64,000 nt of DNA from Alteromonas sp. IB21 (GCF_016405965.1 NZ_JAEFCD010000008.1:62001-126000), one strand, 5' to 3'. Positions 1 to 8,955 are shown, counted from the first letter of the stretch. Program-made: numbers and translations. Notes: generated by a model not told the origin, from the letters alone.

Positions 1-531
1 GTAAGCTACATTCAGTCGCTTTATTGGGAGTTTGGATCAGGCGTGGTCAGCCCGCAAACCGGCATTGTATGGAACAACCGCGGCACCTCTTTCTCACTTG
101 ATCCTTCTAGTAATCAGTACCTAGCGCCGGGGTTAAAACCGTTTCATACATTGAACCCGGCATTCGCTGAGCTCATTGATGGTCGCCGAATGAGTTACGG
201 CACTATGGGTGGTGAAGGACAGCCGCAAACTCAAGCCGCCTTGTTTGCTCGCCACATCTATCATGGGCAGCCTATCGCCAAGGCGATTTCATTGGGCCGT
301 TGGCTGCTTGGCAGAACTTGGGGCGATCAAAGTCACAACTTAAAAGCAGAAAGAGACCTTGTTGAATACGTAGGTGAAAGCCTGGTCGCTCGTGGCCATG
401 ACATGGTGACGGTAGATCCATGCAACGAGCTAATGGGTCACGCGGGCGCGATTATTCGCGACACTGAAGGCACGGTGACCGGCGCCAGCGACCCACGTAG
501 CGACGGTAAAGCTTATTTAGGACATCGCTAG
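1..531 (+). CDS. hpxW: Oxamate amidohydrolase-like protein (gamma-glutamyltransferase family), C-terminal part
   Basis: The reading frame is open from base 1 and ends at 531, so only the last 176 residues are present. They resemble the small-subunit part of Ntn-hydrolase gamma-glutamyltransferases: a Gly-rich segment (YGTMGGEGQPQTQAALFARH) and a C-terminal GxxxDPRSDG block. In Klebsiella the GGT homologue HpxW hydrolyses oxamate to oxalate and ammonia at the end of the oxalurate branch of purine breakdown. The next genes encode the ureidoglycine aminotransferase and allantoate amidohydrolase of that branch, which is why HpxW is preferred over a true glutathione hydrolase. The autocatalytic Thr that starts the small subunit lies upstream of the window, so activity cannot be judged. 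A GTG at 43 is an internal codon, not a start. Confidence 0.75.
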   Translation, partial: VSYIQSLYWEFGSGVVSPQTGIVWNNRGTSFSLDPSSNQYLAPGLKPFHTLNPAFAELIDGRRMSYGTMGGEGQPQTQAALFARHIYHGQPIAKAISLGRWLLGRTWGDQSHNLKAERDLVEYVGESLVARGHDMVTVDPCNELMGHAGAIIRDTEGTVTGASDPRSDGKAYLGHR

Positions 532-601
532 CACAGCTTACTTTTGTCCATGAGCTTAGGTAAGAAATATCAATTAATCATTTAATCGAGTAATAAATTT
601 C

Positions 602-1420
602 ATGCAGTTTTTAATGGATAACCTTACGGTTATATTGTCTTTAATAGGCACTGGCGTATTTGCAGGTTTGTTAGCGGGTATGCTCGGTGTAGGTGGCGGC
701 ATAGTTATTGTGCCGGTGCTGTTCTTTTTGTTCCAAGCTTTGGGAGTATCCCCAGAAAGCGCAATGGTTATAGCAACGGCGACTTCGCTGGCAACGATTG
801 TGCCTACCTCAGTAAGCTCTATTCGCGCTCACCACGCTAAAGGCAACGTAGATTTCGGATTACTTAAGGCATGGGCCGTATTCATACTTATCGGCGTACT
901 GGCGGGAAGTTATTTAGTAACCGTCGTTAACCCTAGGTTTCTCACTTTACTGTTTGGCGTAATTGCAACGCTTTCCGCTATCAACATGCTTATTGGGAAA
1001 AAAGACGCGTTGTTTAAGGGCCTTCCCGGACGCGTCGGGCAATCAATTATGGGCGGCTGCATTGGCCTGTTCAGCGCTATGGTAGGTATTGGCGGTGGAA
1101 CACTTACTGTTCCTACTCTGACTTTTTGTAACTATCCCGCTCACAAAGCAGTGGGTACAGCCGCGGCAGTAGGCTTAATTATCTCCCTTCCTGCGGCGTT
1201 AACCTTACTTTTTGTGGGTGCAACTCCTGCAGATGCGCCATATGCCACCTTCGGTTACGTAAACTTGTTGGGTTTCGCCTGTATTGTGCCACTAACCGTG
1301 CTGTTTGCGCCGGTAGGCGCAAGCATTGCCAACAAGCTGGATGCGGGGCTACTTAAAAAAATCTTCGCCGTCGTTTTAATCATTACTGGCTTGCGCATGT
1401 TAGCGCAAGTGCTTATCTAG
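602..1420 (+). CDS. TauE/SafE (TSUP) family membrane transporter
   Basis: A 272-residue, very hydrophobic protein with about eight membrane segments and the two glycine-rich half-repeats typical of TSUP permeases: GMLGVGGGIVIVPVL near residue 30 and a second MVGIGGGTLTVPTL near residue 160. TSUP members move small organic or sulfur anions such as sulfite, sulfoacetate or carboxylates. It sits 70 bases after the HpxW-like gene and 10 bases before the aminotransferase, so it is probably cotranscribed with the ureide genes. A role in moving an end product (oxalate, oxamate) or a ureide substrate is an inference from position only. The ATG at 602 is used; the ribosome binding site is weak. Confidence 0.85.
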   Translation: MQFLMDNLTVILSLIGTGVFAGLLAGMLGVGGGIVIVPVLFFLFQALGVSPESAMVIATATSLATIVPTSVSSIRAHHAKGNVDFGLLKAWAVFILIGVLAGSYLVTVVNPRFLTLLFGVIATLSAINMLIGKKDALFKGLPGRVGQSIMGGCIGLFSAMVGIGGGTLTVPTLTFCNYPAHKAVGTAAAVGLIISLPAALTLLFVGATPADAPYATFGYVNLLGFACIVPLTVLFAPVGASIANKLDAGLLKKIFAVVLIITGLRMLAQVLI

Positions 1421-1430
1421 GAGTGCTCTA

Positions 1431-2711
1431 ATGTCTAACGAAATGGCTAAAAGAACATCTTACGGCGCTTTGGCACCACTATCTCCGCCTCCGCGTTTAC
1501 TCATGGGCCCAGGCCCCATCAACTGCTACCCACGCGTTTTAAGCGCTATGTCTACGCAACTCGTGGGGCAATACGACCCGGTAATGACCGGCTACATGAA
1601 TGAAGTCATGCAGCTTTACCGCGATGTTTTTAACACCAAAAATCAGCAAACCTTTTTGGTTGACGGCACGTCGCGCGCTGGCATTGAAGCCGTATTGGTG
1701 TCAGCTATAGAGCCGGGCGATAAAGTTCTCGTGCCTATTTTCGGACGCTTCGGGCATTTGCTTGCTGAAATTGCCGAGCGCGCCGATGCAGAAGTGCACA
1801 CCATAGAAGTGCCGTGGGGCGAAGTATTCACGCCTGAGCAAATTGAAGCCGCGGTAAAAGAAGTGAAACCGAAGCTCTTGGCTATTGTTCAAGGTGATAC
1901 GTCTACGACCATGCTTCAACCTTTGGCCGAAATTGGCGCTATTTGTGAGGCGCATAACGTTTTGTTCTATTGCGATGCCACAGCTTCTATAGGCGGCAAC
2001 CCGCTTGATGTCGACGCATGGAAATTAGACGCCGTCTCCGTTGGTCTGCAAAAGTGCTTAGGCGGCCCATCAGGTAGTGCACCTCTTACGCTTAGCGATA
2101 AGTTCGTGAAAACCGTGCGTACTCGTCATCACGTTGAAGCCGGGATTCGCGACGCGCATCACGAATCAGCCCGCGGGCCGAAAATTCGTTCAAACTATTT
2201 TGATTTGCCCATGATCATGGATTATTGGGGTGAAGAGCGGTTAAACCACCACACCGAAGCAGCCAGTATGCTGTATTGCGCCCGCGAGTGCGCTCGCCTA
2301 CATCTTGAAGAGGGCCAGCAAAACGTGATTGCCCGACACAAGGTCGCTGGCGATGCCATGCTAGCCGGTGTTCAGGCTATGGGGCTTAAACCTTTTGGCG
2401 ATTTGAAGCACAAAATGTACAACGTAGTGGGCGTATATATTCCAGACGAGGTACAGGGTGAAGAGGTACGCGAAACCCTCCTATTGCGTTTCAACATTGA
2501 AATAGGCACCAGCTTTGGCCCTTTAAAAGGCAAAATCTGGCGTATTGGTACCATGGGCTACAACGCCCGAGAAGATGCCGTGCTGCACACGCTTCAATCT
2601 CTTGAAACCGTGCTGCGCATGCAAGGATTCAAGGCGCCAGCAGGCAAAGGAGTAGATGCAGCACTGGCCGTATATGCAGATGCCAAGTTTGCAGGAGTGA
2701 CGAATGGGTGA
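1431..2711 (+). CDS. pucG: (S)-Ureidoglycine--glyoxylate aminotransferase
   Basis: A 426-residue class V (fold type I) PLP aminotransferase of the alanine-glyoxylate/serine-pyruvate group. The N-terminal PPPRLLMGPGPINCYPRVL block, the DGTSRAGIEAV phosphate-binding region and the PLP lysine (K208) in VGLQKCLGGPSG are all visible. In Bacillus (PucG) and Klebsiella (HpxJ) this enzyme transfers the amino group of ureidoglycine to glyoxylate, giving oxalurate and glycine. The gene overlaps allantoate amidohydrolase, the enzyme that makes ureidoglycine, by 8 bases, which supports this over a general serine-glyoxylate aminotransferase. The start at 1431 follows a TAGGAG ribosome site; M5 is an alternative. 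Confidence 0.88.
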   Translation: MSNEMAKRTSYGALAPLSPPPRLLMGPGPINCYPRVLSAMSTQLVGQYDPVMTGYMNEVMQLYRDVFNTKNQQTFLVDGTSRAGIEAVLVSAIEPGDKVLVPIFGRFGHLLAEIAERADAEVHTIEVPWGEVFTPEQIEAAVKEVKPKLLAIVQGDTSTTMLQPLAEIGAICEAHNVLFYCDATASIGGNPLDVDAWKLDAVSVGLQKCLGGPSGSAPLTLSDKFVKTVRTRHHVEAGIRDAHHESARGPKIRSNYFDLPMIMDYWGEERLNHHTEAASMLYCARECARLHLEEGQQNVIARHKVAGDAMLAGVQAMGLKPFGDLKHKMYNVVGVYIPDEVQGEEVRETLLLRFNIEIGTSFGPLKGKIWRIGTMGYNAREDAVLHTLQSLETVLRMQGFKAPAGKGVDAALAVYADAKFAGVTNG

Positions 2712-3939
2712 ATTTGCTGAATTAGCAATTCAGGTTATGGCAAGGTGCGAAACACTAGGCACCTTAAGCCAAAACCCTTCCTGTCTAGACAGGCGCTATC
2801 TCACCGAACAACATCGACTTGCCAATCAACTGACCTCGGGCTGGATGATTGAAGCTGGCATGACAACGTGGCAAGACGCAGTAGGTAATATTTGGGGGCG
2901 CTACACTTCAAGCGTACCAAACGCTCCTCGGCTGATATTAGGTAGCCATTTAGATACCGTGCCCAACGGCGGTAAATACGACGGAATGCTCGGTGTTGTT
3001 GCAGCTATTTCGCTGGTCGCCATGTTCGATGGCACACAAACCAAGTTTCCTTTTCACATCGATATTGTGGGCTTTTGTGATGAAGAAGGTACACGATTTG
3101 GCACCACGCTTTTAGGTAGTCGAGCACTAACCGGAAAATGGGAAGACCAGTGGCGCTTTTTGAAAGATGAAAACGGAATAAGCCTTGAACAAGCCATGGC
3201 GAACTTTGGTTTGAACTTCGACGCGGTAAACAGTGCCGCTATCGCTCGTACTGATATCTTAGGCTACCTGGAGTTACACATAGAACAAGGCCCTGTTTTA
3301 GAGCAAGAAAACTTGCCCGTGGGCGTAGTCAGTGCAATTGCAGGTGCACAACGTTTTAATTTCACTGTTGAGGGCATGGCCGGCCACGCAGGCACAGTGC
3401 CAATGTCGATGCGAAAAGACGCCCTTTGTGCCAGTGCAGAAATGTTATTAGCGGTTGAAAAAATCAGCCTGCAACGCCCTGGCGTAGTGGCGACAGTAGG
3501 TAAACTTGAAAACGCCCCCAACGGCGTAAATGTTATTTCAGGTCGCACCCGCTTTTCGTTAGATATTCGCAGTGAAGACGATAATCTACGAGATTCTGTA
3601 TTGGCAGAAATATTGCAAAAGTTTGATGAGATTGCGCAAAGAAGACAGTTAACGCTTAGTCGTGAACAGACCCACAGCGCGCCGGCGGTTCACTGCGATG
3701 AATATCTCAAACAAGCGCTTGTGCGTGGTGTTCAGGAAAGTCAAATTTCTCCTCGGGTACTTGCATCAGGTGCGGGGCACGACGCGATGGCGATGGCAGA
3801 TATTTGTCCTGTCGCCATGCTGTTCACTCGCTGCAAAGGGGGCATTAGCCACCACCCGGCTGAGTCGATAACTCACGATGATGTGGCCGCTAGTTTATCT
3901 GTACTCTATAAGACCATTAGCACGTTACAACATGCTTAG
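2704..3939 (+). CDS. hpxK: Allantoate amidohydrolase (M20 family)
   Basis: A 411-residue member of the M20 amidase/hydantoinase-carbamoylase family. The binuclear-metal motifs are present: GSHLDTVPNGGKYDG, the CDEEGTRFG catalytic acid block, ELHIEQGPVLE, the dimerisation-domain GHAGTVPMSMRKDA and the C-terminal SGAGHDAMAMA and ISHHPAE. The family hydrolyses allantoate to ureidoglycine, CO2 and ammonia, or N-carbamoyl-amino acids. Overlap by 8 bases with the ureidoglycine aminotransferase makes allantoate the likely substrate. Translational coupling is suggested because its ATG lies inside the end of the upstream gene. N-carbamoyl-L-amino-acid hydrolase is the main alternative. Confidence 0.88.
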   Translation: MGEFAELAIQVMARCETLGTLSQNPSCLDRRYLTEQHRLANQLTSGWMIEAGMTTWQDAVGNIWGRYTSSVPNAPRLILGSHLDTVPNGGKYDGMLGVVAAISLVAMFDGTQTKFPFHIDIVGFCDEEGTRFGTTLLGSRALTGKWEDQWRFLKDENGISLEQAMANFGLNFDAVNSAAIARTDILGYLELHIEQGPVLEQENLPVGVVSAIAGAQRFNFTVEGMAGHAGTVPMSMRKDALCASAEMLLAVEKISLQRPGVVATVGKLENAPNGVNVISGRTRFSLDIRSEDDNLRDSVLAEILQKFDEIAQRRQLTLSREQTHSAPAVHCDEYLKQALVRGVQESQISPRVLASGAGHDAMAMADICPVAMLFTRCKGGISHHPAESITHDDVAASLSVLYKTISTLQHA

Positions 3940-4076
3940 CTGCAACATGGGTTGAGCAGCATTTTGTAAACTTGAAACAATGATTTGCCTCATCAAATGC
4001 ATGGACTGTGTTTGTACAGGTGTGTGAGGTCTTCTTTTGCTCAATATTGAACCACTATAGTTTTAAAGGGTTAATA

Positions 4077-4442
4077 ATGAAAATAACAAGGATTTACAAC
4101 GATGAAGCAGGCAAAAGCCACTTTGGTGAAGTAGAAATTGCGCTTAAAGACGGAGGCCCTATTGGGATGCTTTCAGAGAAGTTTGGTGCAGATAAAATTA
4201 TCTTTCGCGAAACGCCGGCAGACTATGACTTTAAATGGCATCCGGCCCCTGCTCGTCAACTGCTTTTTATTCTAAAAGGCCGAGCGGAATTTACTGTGTC
4301 AAATGGCGAACGCCACGTATTTGGCGCTGGCGACGTATTGTTACTAGAGGACACAGAGGGTGAAGGCCATTGTTCTCGCGCCATGTATAACGAAGTGCGC
4401 CATTCGATATTTGTTACCTTAGGTGAAGGCGTTACGCTGTGA
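4077..4442 (+). CDS. Small single-domain cupin protein, last gene of the ureide operon
   Basis: A 121-residue cupin. The first motif region (WHPAPARQLLFILKGRAEF) has His then Gln where many cupins have HxH and Glu; the second motif (GAGDVLLLEDTEGEGH) keeps its His. It is shorter than the bicupin ureidoglycine aminohydrolase AllE and does not resemble AllA ureidoglycolate lyase, so no function is assigned. It follows allantoate amidohydrolase by 137 bases and a terminator hairpin comes after it, suggesting it belongs to the purine operon. The start at 4077 has an AAAGGG site 7 bases upstream and fits where the fold begins; a longer frame from 4008 adds 23 residues of unlike composition. Sensing or chemically handling a ureide or oxamate intermediate is speculative. 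Confidence 0.75.
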   Translation: MKITRIYNDEAGKSHFGEVEIALKDGGPIGMLSEKFGADKIIFRETPADYDFKWHPAPARQLLFILKGRAEFTVSNGERHVFGAGDVLLLEDTEGEGHCSRAMYNEVRHSIFVTLGEGVTL

Positions 4443-4450
4443 ACTCCTCA

Positions 4451-4564
4451 TCGACACCAATGCGTGTCGACCAATAGGCTTTCTCGAAACGTTTCAAATA
4501 AATAGCATCTTCTAACTTGCTTGTTAGCTTATAGCGAAAGTGCGCCAGATTGGCGCATTTTTTT
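4451..4564 (+). terminator. Hairpin pair with Rho-independent terminator after the ureide operon
   Basis: Two hairpins follow the cupin stop. The first is TCGACAC (4451-4457) pairing with GTGTCGA (4464-4470). The second is TGCGCCA (4541-4547) pairing with TGGCGCA (4551-4557) over a 3-base loop, followed directly by seven T residues. The second has the classic intrinsic terminator form and should end transcripts coming from 1-4442. Confidence 0.75.
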
Positions 4565-4669
4565 GTTTTAGCACCAAGATGGGGCTTCTCAATCAAGAGC
4601 GCTCTTTTACATTAACAAGCCAATCATTTAACTACAGTTAAATCATACAGTTAAAACGCCTTTGACATA

Positions 4670-4685
4670 CAGACCACTTGGTCAG
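4670..4685. promoter_or_regulatory. RutR-like operator upstream of the NCS2 permease
   Basis: The 16-mer CAGACCACTTGGTCAG contains perfect GACCA...TGGTC arms around a 2-base spacer, matching the core of the E. coli RutR box TTGACCANNTGGTCAA. It lies 55 bases before the chosen permease start at 4740. The same motif recurs at 6415, 15627 and 19364. Confidence 0.65.
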
Positions 4686-4739
4686 CATCTTGCAACATTC
4701 CCGTTTTATCCACCTTTCGCATGGAGAGAGGGAAGAAGC

Positions 4740-6293
4740 ATGTCTTCCAGTAACAGCGAGTTAATATACAACTTACACGACAGCCCCGCTTTGCTGCCTT
4801 CTCTTACGGCCGCTTTTCAGCATTTATTAGCCAGTTTCGTTGGGGTTATTACGCCTACGCTCATTGTCACATCCTCGCTGGGTCTGACTGAACACACGCC
4901 CTATCTCATTAGTATGGCGCTGTTTGTAAGCGGCATTGGTACAGCCATTCAAACTAAACGAATTGGCCCGGTGGGCAGTGGTCTTGTGGCCATTCAAGGC
5001 ACCAGCTTCGCATTTATCAGCGCATTAATTTTGGCCGGGAGTCAGGTTAAAGCAAATGGCGGAACCTCTGAGGACGTGCTAGCACTGCTATTTGGGCTTA
5101 CGATGGCGGGCGCACTGGTAGAAATTGTATTTAGTCTTTTTGTAAACCGACTACAACGCATTATCACCCCCCTTACCACCGGCATTGTTATTACGGCAAT
5201 AGGCCTAAGCTTAATTAACGTAGGAATGACAGACCTTGCGGGCGGGTTTAATGCTGAGGACTTTGCCAGTACCGACAATTTGATTGTAGGTCTGGGTGTC
5301 TTATTGATTATTGTATTTTTAAATGCATCGACGAATCACTGGCTTCGGTTAAGTGCTATTTTTATCGGCATGGCTTTAGGCGCAATTTATATCGCTTTCA
5401 CCAAAGGGCTAGATTTTAACGGCTTATCTTCACTTTCTATTTTGGCCATTCCCACTCCGTTTGCCTTTGGCATCGCTTTTGACATCAATTTATTCCTTCC
5501 TATCGCGCTCATTTACTTGTTTAGCGCAATAGAAACGGCAGGCGATCTTACGGCAAACAGCCTTTTCTGTAAGCAGCCTGTAAGTGGCCCTGTGTATTTA
5601 CGTCGAATCAAAGGCGGCATTTTGGGTGATGGCGTAAATTCTTTGCTTGCCGGTATGTTCAATACTTTTCCCAACACCACATTTGGGCAGAACAACGGCG
5701 TGATTCAACTCACTGGGATAGCCAGTCGTAAAGTCGGTTTTTTCGTAGCAGGGCTATTTGTGTTTATTGGCTGCTTTCCCATCGTCGGCGGCGTTTTACA
5801 AGCCATTCCAAAGCCGGTTTTGGGCGGCGCGACCCTCGTTATGTTTGCCATGGTAGCCGTAGGCGGATTAAAACTACTGGCTAACTATGCGCTTGACAGA
5901 CGCAGTAGCCTGGTCACCGCCTGCGCTTTGGGCATGGCCATTGGCGTAATGATGGTGCCACAAGCGTTATCTGAACTACCCAATTGGCTTGAAAACATAC
6001 TACTTTCTCCGGTTACGTCTGCGGGACTGACCGCTGTCATACTAGATTTAACCTTGCCCGGTAAAATTCCCCAAAAATCAGGAAAAGAATCGTCGTCTGA
6101 AAGCCAATTAAAAAATGTAAAACGCTCGAAAGCGATAAGCCAAGATAAACAAAGCTCGAACGCTTTCAGTACAGGTAATGCGGGCCTCGAGGTTAACAAC
6201 AGCCGATCGGTTTCCAAACCTATTACAGCCATACTGGGCAATCACCATCGACAAGATGTCCCCTTTTCCCTTTATAGTGCAAAAACGCGATAA
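4740..6293 (+). CDS. NCS2 family xanthine/urate-type permease
   Basis: A 517-residue nucleobase:cation symporter-2 protein. It has many membrane segments and the family signature QNNGVIQLTGIASR (consensus QNxGxxxxT[RKG]) near residue 320; the acidic AIETAGDL segment of TM8 is also present. Relatives include E. coli XanQ, XanP and UacT, which import xanthine or urate with protons. Context (a RutR-like operator just upstream, purine catabolism around it) fits a purine or urate importer. The start at 4740 has a GGGAAG site; a longer frame from 4662 would run through the operator and is rejected. The last 70 or so residues are a polar, Ser/Lys/Asn-rich tail beyond the transport core, which is longer than in E. 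coli homologues. Confidence 0.88.
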   Translation: MSSSNSELIYNLHDSPALLPSLTAAFQHLLASFVGVITPTLIVTSSLGLTEHTPYLISMALFVSGIGTAIQTKRIGPVGSGLVAIQGTSFAFISALILAGSQVKANGGTSEDVLALLFGLTMAGALVEIVFSLFVNRLQRIITPLTTGIVITAIGLSLINVGMTDLAGGFNAEDFASTDNLIVGLGVLLIIVFLNASTNHWLRLSAIFIGMALGAIYIAFTKGLDFNGLSSLSILAIPTPFAFGIAFDINLFLPIALIYLFSAIETAGDLTANSLFCKQPVSGPVYLRRIKGGILGDGVNSLLAGMFNTFPNTTFGQNNGVIQLTGIASRKVGFFVAGLFVFIGCFPIVGGVLQAIPKPVLGGATLVMFAMVAVGGLKLLANYALDRRSSLVTACALGMAIGVMMVPQALSELPNWLENILLSPVTSAGLTAVILDLTLPGKIPQKSGKESSSESQLKNVKRSKAISQDKQSSNAFSTGNAGLEVNNSRSVSKPITAILGNHHRQDVPFSLYSAKTR

Positions 6294-6414
6294 AAATCAC
6301 CGTAAGAGTGCATAAATCGTCAAGCCCTTATTAGTTAACATAAAAATAACAATATAAGAACAATATTATATTTTTAAACCCATATAATTCAGCAACTTAA
6401 GAACAGGATAAAAG

Positions 6415-6430
6415 CTGACCAACTGGTTAA
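6415..6430. promoter_or_regulatory. RutR-like operator upstream of the TonB-dependent receptor
   Basis: CTGACCAACTGGTTAA matches the TTGACCANNTGGTCAA palindrome with one change in each half. It lies 108 bases before the receptor ATG. It is the weakest of the four copies but sits in the expected promoter zone. Confidence 0.55.
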
Positions 6431-6500
6431 GTAGTTGGCATTTATCCTGCTAACCCTCTTGCATTACAGCAAGGCGCAACAGAAATGTCGCGTTGATAAA

Positions 6501-6515
6501 GCCCTAAAAAAGGGC
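6501..6515 (+). other. Leader hairpin before the receptor gene
   Basis: GCCCT (6501-6505) and AGGGC (6511-6515) pair over an A-rich loop, 22 bases before the receptor ATG and just upstream of the GAGGA ribosome site. It could shape the leader mRNA or mark an upstream processing or attenuation point. There is no long T-tract, so it is not called a terminator. Confidence 0.35.
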
Positions 6516-6537
6516 AAATAAAAATAATGAGGAAACC

Positions 6538-8955
6538 ATGAAAAACACTACATTCAAATTATCTCCTCTTGCAAAAGCCTTTGCGATGACCACGGCGGTC
6601 GCATTGTCATCTCAAGCATTTGCGCAAGAAGAGACAGAGGTTAAAGAAAAAGATGTCGAGAAAATCCAGGTAACTGGGTCGCTAGGCAGCTTACCAGGCC
6701 AAGACGTTGAGTCTGTATTCGGATTCGGTAAATCTATTCTAGAAACACCGCGTTCGGCCTCAACTATCTCGCAAGAGCAAATGGAGCGTTTCAACGTTTC
6801 TGATATCGATGAGCTAGTCGCGTTTGCACCAGGTACATTCACACAGTCTTTCTTCGGTGTAGCCGGCTCACTTGACGTACGTGGTACACCGGGTGAAACC
6901 TATTTTCGTGGTGTAAAACGCTTGGATAACCCGGGTAACTACCCTACCCCTATTGGCGCTTCAAGCCGCATTGATATCGTTCGAGGCCCGGCATCTCCTA
7001 TTTATGGCCCATCTAAAATTGGCGGTTACCTAAACTTCAACCCCAAATCTGCTCGCGCATCTGGTGGGCAATATTTAGATGCCCCTACCGGTGCCCTTTC
7101 TTATACCACAGGTTCATGGGATAAAAGCATTCTAACCGCCGAAGTTGGCGGCCCAGCAAGCGTTGCTGGTAAAGAGATGGGCTATTACATTTATGGTGAG
7201 CTAGAGAACTCAGATAGCTACTACGATAATACGCAAACCGATCAAACGGTGCTTCAAGCCTCTTTCAACGTAGATATCACAGACAGCTTACGCTTTGAAT
7301 TCGGCGGTATGTACCATGACTACGATGGCAACCAAGTAGCCGGCTGGAACCGCTTAACGCAAGAACTGGTAGATGACGGTACTTACATTACAGGTACAGC
7401 GCAACCGCTAGATACCGACGGCGATGGCCAAATTAGTCACGAAGAATACGGCGCAGTAAACATTGCCGGCGAAAGTTTCTTCTATGTACCGGCGTCAAGC
7501 TTTACAGATGATGAAGCTACTGCGCTCATGCAGCTACAAAACGTAGGTACTACAACGCTTAGCGGCAACCAAGTGCTTGTTGCACCTGATGACCAATTAG
7601 GCAACGAAGCTATTACACTTTATTTCGACACTATTTACTACACGGATAACTGGGAAATTCGCAACCAGCTTTTCTATGATGCATACGACAATATCAATGA
7701 AAATGCCTATGGATTCTCTCAGTTCCACGATAGTTGGGTGGTAGAAGACAAGCTTATTTTTGCCACAGAATATGAAAACGACGGCTTACTCGCTCAGTTC
7801 CAATTCTCGCCATCAGTACGTTACACGGATTTTGAGCACGGTGATGATTTTACTTATGAGTACTTTAACCGTCGCGACCTAACGATGCCATCTTCTGCGC
7901 TGGACCGTCGCCTATTGTCTACCCGTTCAGGCAAAAACTACGATAACTACGATGTGGGTAATTACCTAGATTTAGGTATCGCGGCAATGACCGATTTAAC
8001 ATGGGATTGGGGCTTAAACCTTGTTCTTGGTGTACGTTATGACACCATTGACATCGAAAGTACCTCACGCACTGATCTACTGCTCGGTGCAACGGGCGAG
8101 GAAACGCCCGTGTATGCTGAGGAAACCGTTGACGGTTGGTCGTGGAATGCGAGTATTTCATACGAGTTCGAATTTGGCCTAATTCCATATATCACTGCGG
8201 CTGAGCAAGCGACGCTAGTTGCAGGTCAAGGCGCTGAAATTGGAGTAGGACAGCTAGGTGACGGTAGCGCCTTTGACACATCTGAACTTATTGAGTTCGG
8301 TATTAAAGGTTCATTGTTAGAAGACACGTTATATTTCGCACTTTCTTCATTTGAACAGGAACGTACCGACTTTAACGCACAAAATACGGTTACTAACAAC
8401 ACCACTAACAATAAAGGTACCGAGTTTGAGCTTCGCTGGGTAGTGAACGACAACTTGGTTGTGTCGGCGGGTTATACCAATATCAAAGTTATTAACCTAA
8501 CGGCGCTTGAAAACGGTAATCAGTTTGGATTCTTGGGTGCTGAAGACCTAGTTAACCTTGAAGACCCGTCTTTGATCTTTGGTGGTAATGTTATTGGTTT
8601 AAACCTAATCGGCGAAGGTTTCAATAACACGGATGGCCGAAAGGCAGGTATCCCTGAAAATATTTACACACTTACAGCTACATATGACTTCCAAAATGGC
8701 TATGCAGCTAACGTGAGTGTTGTCGATGTTGAAGAAGTGGCGTCAGGCTTCTCTGCTGCGGTTACTTTGCCTGCCTACACACTTGTAAATGCAGGCTTAT
8801 CTTATCAAGCCGAAAACTGGGCATTAAACTTAACGGTTAAGAACTTGACGGATGAGCGTTATTTCCGTTCTAACTTCCCTGACCTGTTTGGTAGCCAAAT
8901 TGTACTTCCTGAATTGCCGCGTCACTTTAACGCGAAATTCACGTACTCGTTCTAG
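6538..8955 (+). CDS. TonB-dependent outer-membrane receptor, probably for purines
   Basis: An 805-residue receptor with a Sec signal peptide (hydrophobic run ending SSQAFAQ, residues 1-29), a TonB-box-like EKIQVTG near residue 42, a plug domain (TPRSASTISQEQMERF through DIVRGPASPIYGPSKIGG) and a beta-barrel ending in KFTYSF with the terminal Phe needed for assembly. The family imports scarce ligands across the outer membrane using TonB energy; annotation pipelines would probably call it siderophore-like. The purine permeases and RutR-like operator around it argue for a purine or nucleoside ligand, which is inference. Residues 292-303 form a canonical EF-hand loop (DTDGDGQISHEE). Ribosome site GAGGA precedes the ATG. 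Confidence 0.9.
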   Translation: MKNTTFKLSPLAKAFAMTTAVALSSQAFAQEETEVKEKDVEKIQVTGSLGSLPGQDVESVFGFGKSILETPRSASTISQEQMERFNVSDIDELVAFAPGTFTQSFFGVAGSLDVRGTPGETYFRGVKRLDNPGNYPTPIGASSRIDIVRGPASPIYGPSKIGGYLNFNPKSARASGGQYLDAPTGALSYTTGSWDKSILTAEVGGPASVAGKEMGYYIYGELENSDSYYDNTQTDQTVLQASFNVDITDSLRFEFGGMYHDYDGNQVAGWNRLTQELVDDGTYITGTAQPLDTDGDGQISHEEYGAVNIAGESFFYVPASSFTDDEATALMQLQNVGTTTLSGNQVLVAPDDQLGNEAITLYFDTIYYTDNWEIRNQLFYDAYDNINENAYGFSQFHDSWVVEDKLIFATEYENDGLLAQFQFSPSVRYTDFEHGDDFTYEYFNRRDLTMPSSALDRRLLSTRSGKNYDNYDVGNYLDLGIAAMTDLTWDWGLNLVLGVRYDTIDIESTSRTDLLLGATGEETPVYAEETVDGWSWNASISYEFEFGLIPYITAAEQATLVAGQGAEIGVGQLGDGSAFDTSELIEFGIKGSLLEDTLYFALSSFEQERTDFNAQNTVTNNTTNNKGTEFELRWVVNDNLVVSAGYTNIKVINLTALENGNQFGFLGAEDLVNLEDPSLIFGGNVIGLNLIGEGFNNTDGRKAGIPENIYTLTATYDFQNGYAANVSVVDVEEVASGFSAAVTLPAYTLVNAGLSYQAENWALNLTVKNLTDERYFRSNFPDLFGSQIVLPELPRHFNAKFTYSF

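Noticed and set aside
1643..1955. Minus-strand frames inside the aminotransferase gene
   Set aside because: They are shadow frames of a strongly supported coding gene.
4008..4076. Longer start for the small cupin
   Set aside because: The extra 23 residues are unlike the cupin fold and lack a good ribosome site; ATG 4077 has one.
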